DNA of 9,446 nt from Phycisphaerae bacterium (GTDB lineage Bacteria > Planctomycetota > Phycisphaerae > Phycisphaerales > SM1A02): NCBI GenBank assembly GCA_002684755.1, contig NYVS01000033.1, forward strand, positions 13,513-22,958, in the 5' to 3' direction. Shown piece by piece: positions 7,318-9,446 of the stretch. Position numbers and translations under genes: made by a program. How positions within the stretch are numbered: the stretch's first letter is position 1; each line of letters opens with the position of its first letter. Below the pieces are notes generated by a model. It did no database searches. It was not told the origin of the DNA and saw nothing but the letters and a program-made list of their open reading frames with translations.

Positions 7318-8747
7318 CTCCAGGCGACGAGCAGGATGCCGATGTCGGCCGAGTCGGTCGTGCCATCGCCGTCGAGGTCGGCCTTCGCCGTACCCCAGGC
7401 CGCGATGAGAAGGCCGAGGTCCGCCGCGTCGACCACGCCATCGCCGTTGAGGTCGGCGGGGTTCGGCGGGTTCAGCGGTTCGCATTCGACCTGCAGGACA
7501 CCGTCCCCGACCGAACCGTCGGGACTGCCGACTCGAACGAGGAGCACCTGTCCCTCGAGGGCGAGGCTGGAAACGGACGCGTCATCGCCGCACTCGTCGT
7601 CGCCGCACGCGTAGGGCGTCGCGCCCGGGGACGGGCAACCGCCGGTGCCGTCGAAGATGTCGATCCGACTGTCGAACCCCGCATCGCAGGTGGAGATGGT
7701 GAAGGTCCCGGTGCAAGGGGCGATGAATCGGAACCAGACGTCGGTGTCGACCTGGGGGCCGTTTCCGCTGCTGCAGTTGAGCGAGCTGGGGATGCCGCTT
7801 CCGGACGCGCCGATGGTCGAGAAGGGGGTCTCGCCTTCGAGGATCTCGGCGGCGGTTCCGCAATCGTCGTTCGCAGGCGGTTCGACGGGATCGCATTCGA
7901 TCAGACCGTCCAGTTCGTACGCCGACACGAATTCCCAGATCGCGTTCGTCGCGAACGAAGGGACGTCGTGTCCGCCGCCCTGGCGGCGAAAGTGCTGGAA
8001 GCCGTGGCAGCCTTCGGCCGGCGCCCAGTCGTAACGGGTCACGCCGCCGCCGAGGGAGACGACCTCGGGCTCCGGCTCCGTCTGGTTCTTCGCCGTCCAG
8101 AAGGCGTTCTGATCGGCGACCGAGGGGACCCAGCTGGCCCCGTCATAGGGTGCGTAGAAGTCCTCGGTTCCGAGGATGTGGCAGACGGCGGTGGAGAGGC
8201 CCGCCTCGCAATCGTCGTAGGTCGCCCGGTACATGCTCGCAGCCACCGGGGCGATGGCGGCGATCTTCTGGCTCCGGACGCAGGCGAGGTCCCAGACGAA
8301 GCTGCCGCCCATCGAGTATCCGCCCGCGTAGATTCGGTTCCGATCCGCGTTGTATCGCTTGGACAGGTCGTCGATCATGGCGTCGACGTAGGCGAGGTCG
8401 ATCTCGTAGTTGCCATTGGTCTCGCCCTGGCCGAGGTCGTATCCCCAGCAGCGGCAGGATTCGATCACGTCGGGCCAGGCTTCGGGGTAGACGAGCATGA
8501 ATCGCTGCGCGTTCGCGAGCGGGCGGAAGTCGGCCTCGAACACTCCGTCATTGGCGTTGCCGCCGCCGCCATGGAACCACATCATGACCGGGAGGTTCTC
8601 CGCCGGATCGAAGTCCGGCGGAAGGTGGACGAGGTACCGGCGATTCAGGCCGTCGACGTTCAGGGCGATCGCGGTCTGCCCGAGTGCGGGGGCCGCCGGA
8701 AGCAGCAGGCAGGAGAGTACGGCGAGACGGAGAAGGCGACGGAGCAT
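7314..8747 (-). CDS. Secreted PHB-depolymerase/feruloyl-type esterase with PPC-like domain and dockerin-like C-terminal repeats
   Basis: A 477-residue exported protein. A signal peptide (residues 1-23, basic start then hydrophobic core, probable cleavage after A-L-G) leads into an alpha/beta-hydrolase of the Esterase_PHB / LpqC family (COG3509), about 25-280. The domain has the oxyanion loop MMWFHGGGGNAND (55-67), nucleophile motif GGYSMGG with Ser145, probable acid Asp196 in LGTEDF, and probable His260 in GGGHDVP. Such enzymes cut polyester, acetyl or feruloyl ester bonds. A Cys-rich beta domain follows (about 291-424, NDDCGTA to VECEP), resembling bacterial pre-peptidase or adhesion-type modules. 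The tail (432-477) has two EF-hand-like calcium loops, DLNGDGVVDAADLG and DLDGDGTTDSADIG, as in dockerin type I. In planctomycetes this tail is common on exported proteins that have no evident cohesin partner. GAGG lies 10 nt before the ATG at 8747. Exported and probably extracellular; the ester substrate is unknown. Confidence 0.88.
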   Translation of the reverse strand: MLRRLLRLAVLSCLLLPAAPALGQTAIALNVDGLNRRYLVHLPPDFDPAENLPVMMWFHGGGGNANDGVFEADFRPLANAQRFMLVYPEAWPDVIESCRCWGYDLGQGETNGNYEIDLAYVDAMIDDLSKRYNADRNRIYAGGYSMGGSFVWDLACVRSQKIAAIAPVAASMYRATYDDCEAGLSTAVCHILGTEDFYAPYDGASWVPSVADQNAFWTAKNQTEPEPEVVSLGGGVTRYDWAPAEGCHGFQHFRRQGGGHDVPSFATNAIWEFVSAYELDGLIECDPVEPPANDDCGTAAEILEGETPFSTIGASGSGIPSSLNCSSGNGPQVDTDVWFRFIAPCTGTFTISTCDAGFDSRIDIFDGTGGCPSPGATPYACGDDECGDDASVSSLALEGQVLLVRVGSPDGSVGDGVLQVECEPLNPPNPADLNGDGVVDAADLGLLIAAWGTAKADLDGDGTTDSADIGILLVAWS

Positions 8748-8864
8748 GCGGTGAGGTCCTCGAGTGTGGGATCGATCACCGGAGACTACGTCGCGGGTTC
8801 GACTGAAACCAACGTTTAACGAATATATTCGTATTCAAGACCGAGCCCGCTCATCGCCGGCGGG
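8748..8864 (-). promoter_or_regulatory. Intergenic region upstream of the esterase, with an AT-rich core
   Basis: A 117-nt gap between two minus-strand genes. It contains an AT-rich core at about 8807-8837 that stands out from the GC-rich surroundings, including TTGAAT (8838-8833, minus strand) and TATATT. The two are not spaced as a consensus sigma-70 promoter. Just after the stop of the upstream gene, CCCGC/GCGGG on the minus strand could form a weak 5-bp hairpin with a 9-nt loop, without a U tract. The gap and the AT-rich core suggest that the esterase has its own promoter. Confidence 0.4.
8819..8832. promoter_or_regulatory. Perfect 14-bp palindrome, candidate operator
   Basis: ACGAATATATTCGT is its own reverse complement and lies 72-85 nt upstream of the esterase ATG. 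Symmetric AT-rich sites of this size are typical for dimeric repressors or activators. It is not a known consensus that I can name. No regulator gene is present in the window. Confidence 0.4.
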
Positions 8865-9374
8865 TCAGAACTCGATCCGCAGGGCGAGCAGGGCGGTGAT
8901 GCGGTCGGCCGGATCGTCCCGATCCGACGTCCAGACGATTCCCGGCTGCAAGACGACGTCCGACGTGATTCGCCAGCCGTAGAAGGCGGTGACGGCCCCG
9001 GCACGGAGGTCGACCTCGTCGAGAACGTGCTTCGCGGGATCGTCGACGGTGAGGCTGAGCCCGAGGACATCCGCCGGACGCCCCCAGGGCGTCGCGGTCG
9101 TCGCAAGACCCACCGTCGTTCGCGGCCCCGTGCGGTGCCGATGTTCGTCCGAGTCGAGATGGGCGCCGAACACGCCGAGCGGGTGTGAACCCTCGCCCGG
9201 CATCCAGATCGGATCAGATGCGTCGAGTGGCGTCATGACGTGATGGGGGAGGAGGCCCGGGCGGTCGAGCAGTCGGGCCAGCGCGTCGTCCTCGGCATCG
9301 ATCGCGGCCTCGACGGGGGCGACGAGGCATCCGAGCAGGAGCAGGCGGCACAGGATGAATCGTTCGAATCGCAT
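8865..9374 (-). CDS. Short exported protein resembling the C-terminal end of an OprB-type carbohydrate porin
   Basis: A 169-residue protein. A signal peptide (residues 1-24, MRFERFILCRLLLLG core, cleavage near VEAA) is followed by an acidic spacer and then about 85 residues similar to the last strands of OprB porins. These are GRPADVLGLSL (98-108), FYGWRITSDVVLQPG (131-145) and a final strand ending ALLALRIEF. The C-terminal Phe is the usual outer-membrane insertion signal. OprB proteins are about 400-450 residues, so most of the barrel is missing. This could be a remnant of a larger porin after internal deletion or a real mini-barrel, and the reading frame is clean throughout. I chose ATG 9374 because it begins the signal peptide; AAGGAG directly abuts it, which is unusually close. 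A GTG at 9419 would add 15 polar residues. The similarity is from memory of the family pattern, so the OprB link is moderate. Confidence 0.6.
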   Translation of the reverse strand: MRFERFILCRLLLLGCLVAPVEAAIDAEDDALARLLDRPGLLPHHVMTPLDASDPIWMPGEGSHPLGVFGAHLDSDEHRHRTGPRTTVGLATTATPWGRPADVLGLSLTVDDPAKHVLDEVDLRAGAVTAFYGWRITSDVVLQPGIVWTSDRDDPADRITALLALRIEF

Positions 9375-9446
9375 CTCCTTGATACGACGTTCGCGAGGTG
9401 TCGGATCGTGGGTCTTCACCCCCCTTGATCGCCCATGGAACGATCG
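9375..9446 (-). other. Upstream region of the OprB-like gene, cut by the window edge
   Basis: These 72 nt lead into the porin-like gene and run off the window. They include the AAGGAG immediately before ATG 9374 and the alternative GTG at 9419. I see no clear promoter or further gene. Confidence 0.3.

Noticed and set aside
7968..8819. 283-codon plus-strand open frame opposite the esterase
   Set aside because: Overlaps the catalytic domain of the esterase entirely and shows no domain; it is the complement-frame shadow.
9426..9446. GATCG...CGATC inverted repeat at the right edge
   Set aside because: Five-base arms made of very common GATC-type words in this DNA; GATCG occurs throughout the window by codon preference.
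1..9446. Mobile element, CRISPR array, toxin-antitoxin or defence system, including tRNA-associated integration at 36-108
   Set aside because: No transposase, integrase, direct-repeat copy of the tRNA 3' end, spaced repeats or paired small genes were seen; base composition is even except for the short AT-rich core near 8820.

Overview
The window is a 9.4 kb piece of GC-rich chromosome, probably from a member of the Planctomycetota, class Phycisphaerae or close to it. The best clue is the C-terminal tail of the esterase at 7314-8747. It carries two dockerin-like calcium-loop repeats of the type DLNGDGVVDAADLGLL...AAWG, preceded by a 'NDDCGTA...DTDVWFRF' beta domain, a combination typical of secreted proteins of that group. 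Weak or missing Shine-Dalgarno sites before several genes fit this assignment. The assignment is an inference; there is no rRNA or other phylogenetic marker here.

Layout. A complete tRNA-Thr(CGU) at 36-108 is closed by a strong hairpin terminator at 119-155. A 989-residue YdiJ-type FAD/4Fe-4S oxidoreductase (188-3157, +) follows, ending tail-to-tail with a minus-strand pair: a small two-helix membrane protein of unknown function (3164-3847) and an L-rhamnose/L-fucose mutarotase-family protein (3840-4217), which overlap by 8 nt. Divergent from the mutarotase, across a 63-nt gap, is a 1007-residue bifunctional L-fucokinase/GDP-L-fucose pyrophosphorylase (4281-7304, +). It again ends tail-to-tail with a secreted PHB-depolymerase-type esterase (7314-8747, -). 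Upstream of the esterase are an AT-rich gap with a perfect 14-bp palindrome and then a short exported protein resembling only the C-terminal end of OprB-type sugar porins (8865-9374, -). The window ends in the upstream region of that gene.

How the genes may work together. The central divergent pair is the coherent unit. The mutarotase would interconvert the anomers of free L-fucose, and the bifunctional enzyme would phosphorylate beta-L-fucose and convert it to GDP-L-fucose, so this is a fucose salvage module feeding fucosylation of surface glycans. The esterase and porin-like protein are exported and could belong to polysaccharide or ester use, but nothing in the sequence ties them to fucose. 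The YdiJ-like enzyme and the tRNA look like unrelated housekeeping neighbours.

I see no mobile element, CRISPR array, toxin-antitoxin pair, defence system or biosynthetic cluster. The most useful leads are the fucose module with its coupled unknown membrane protein, the shortened OprB-like protein, and the palindrome at 8819-8832.
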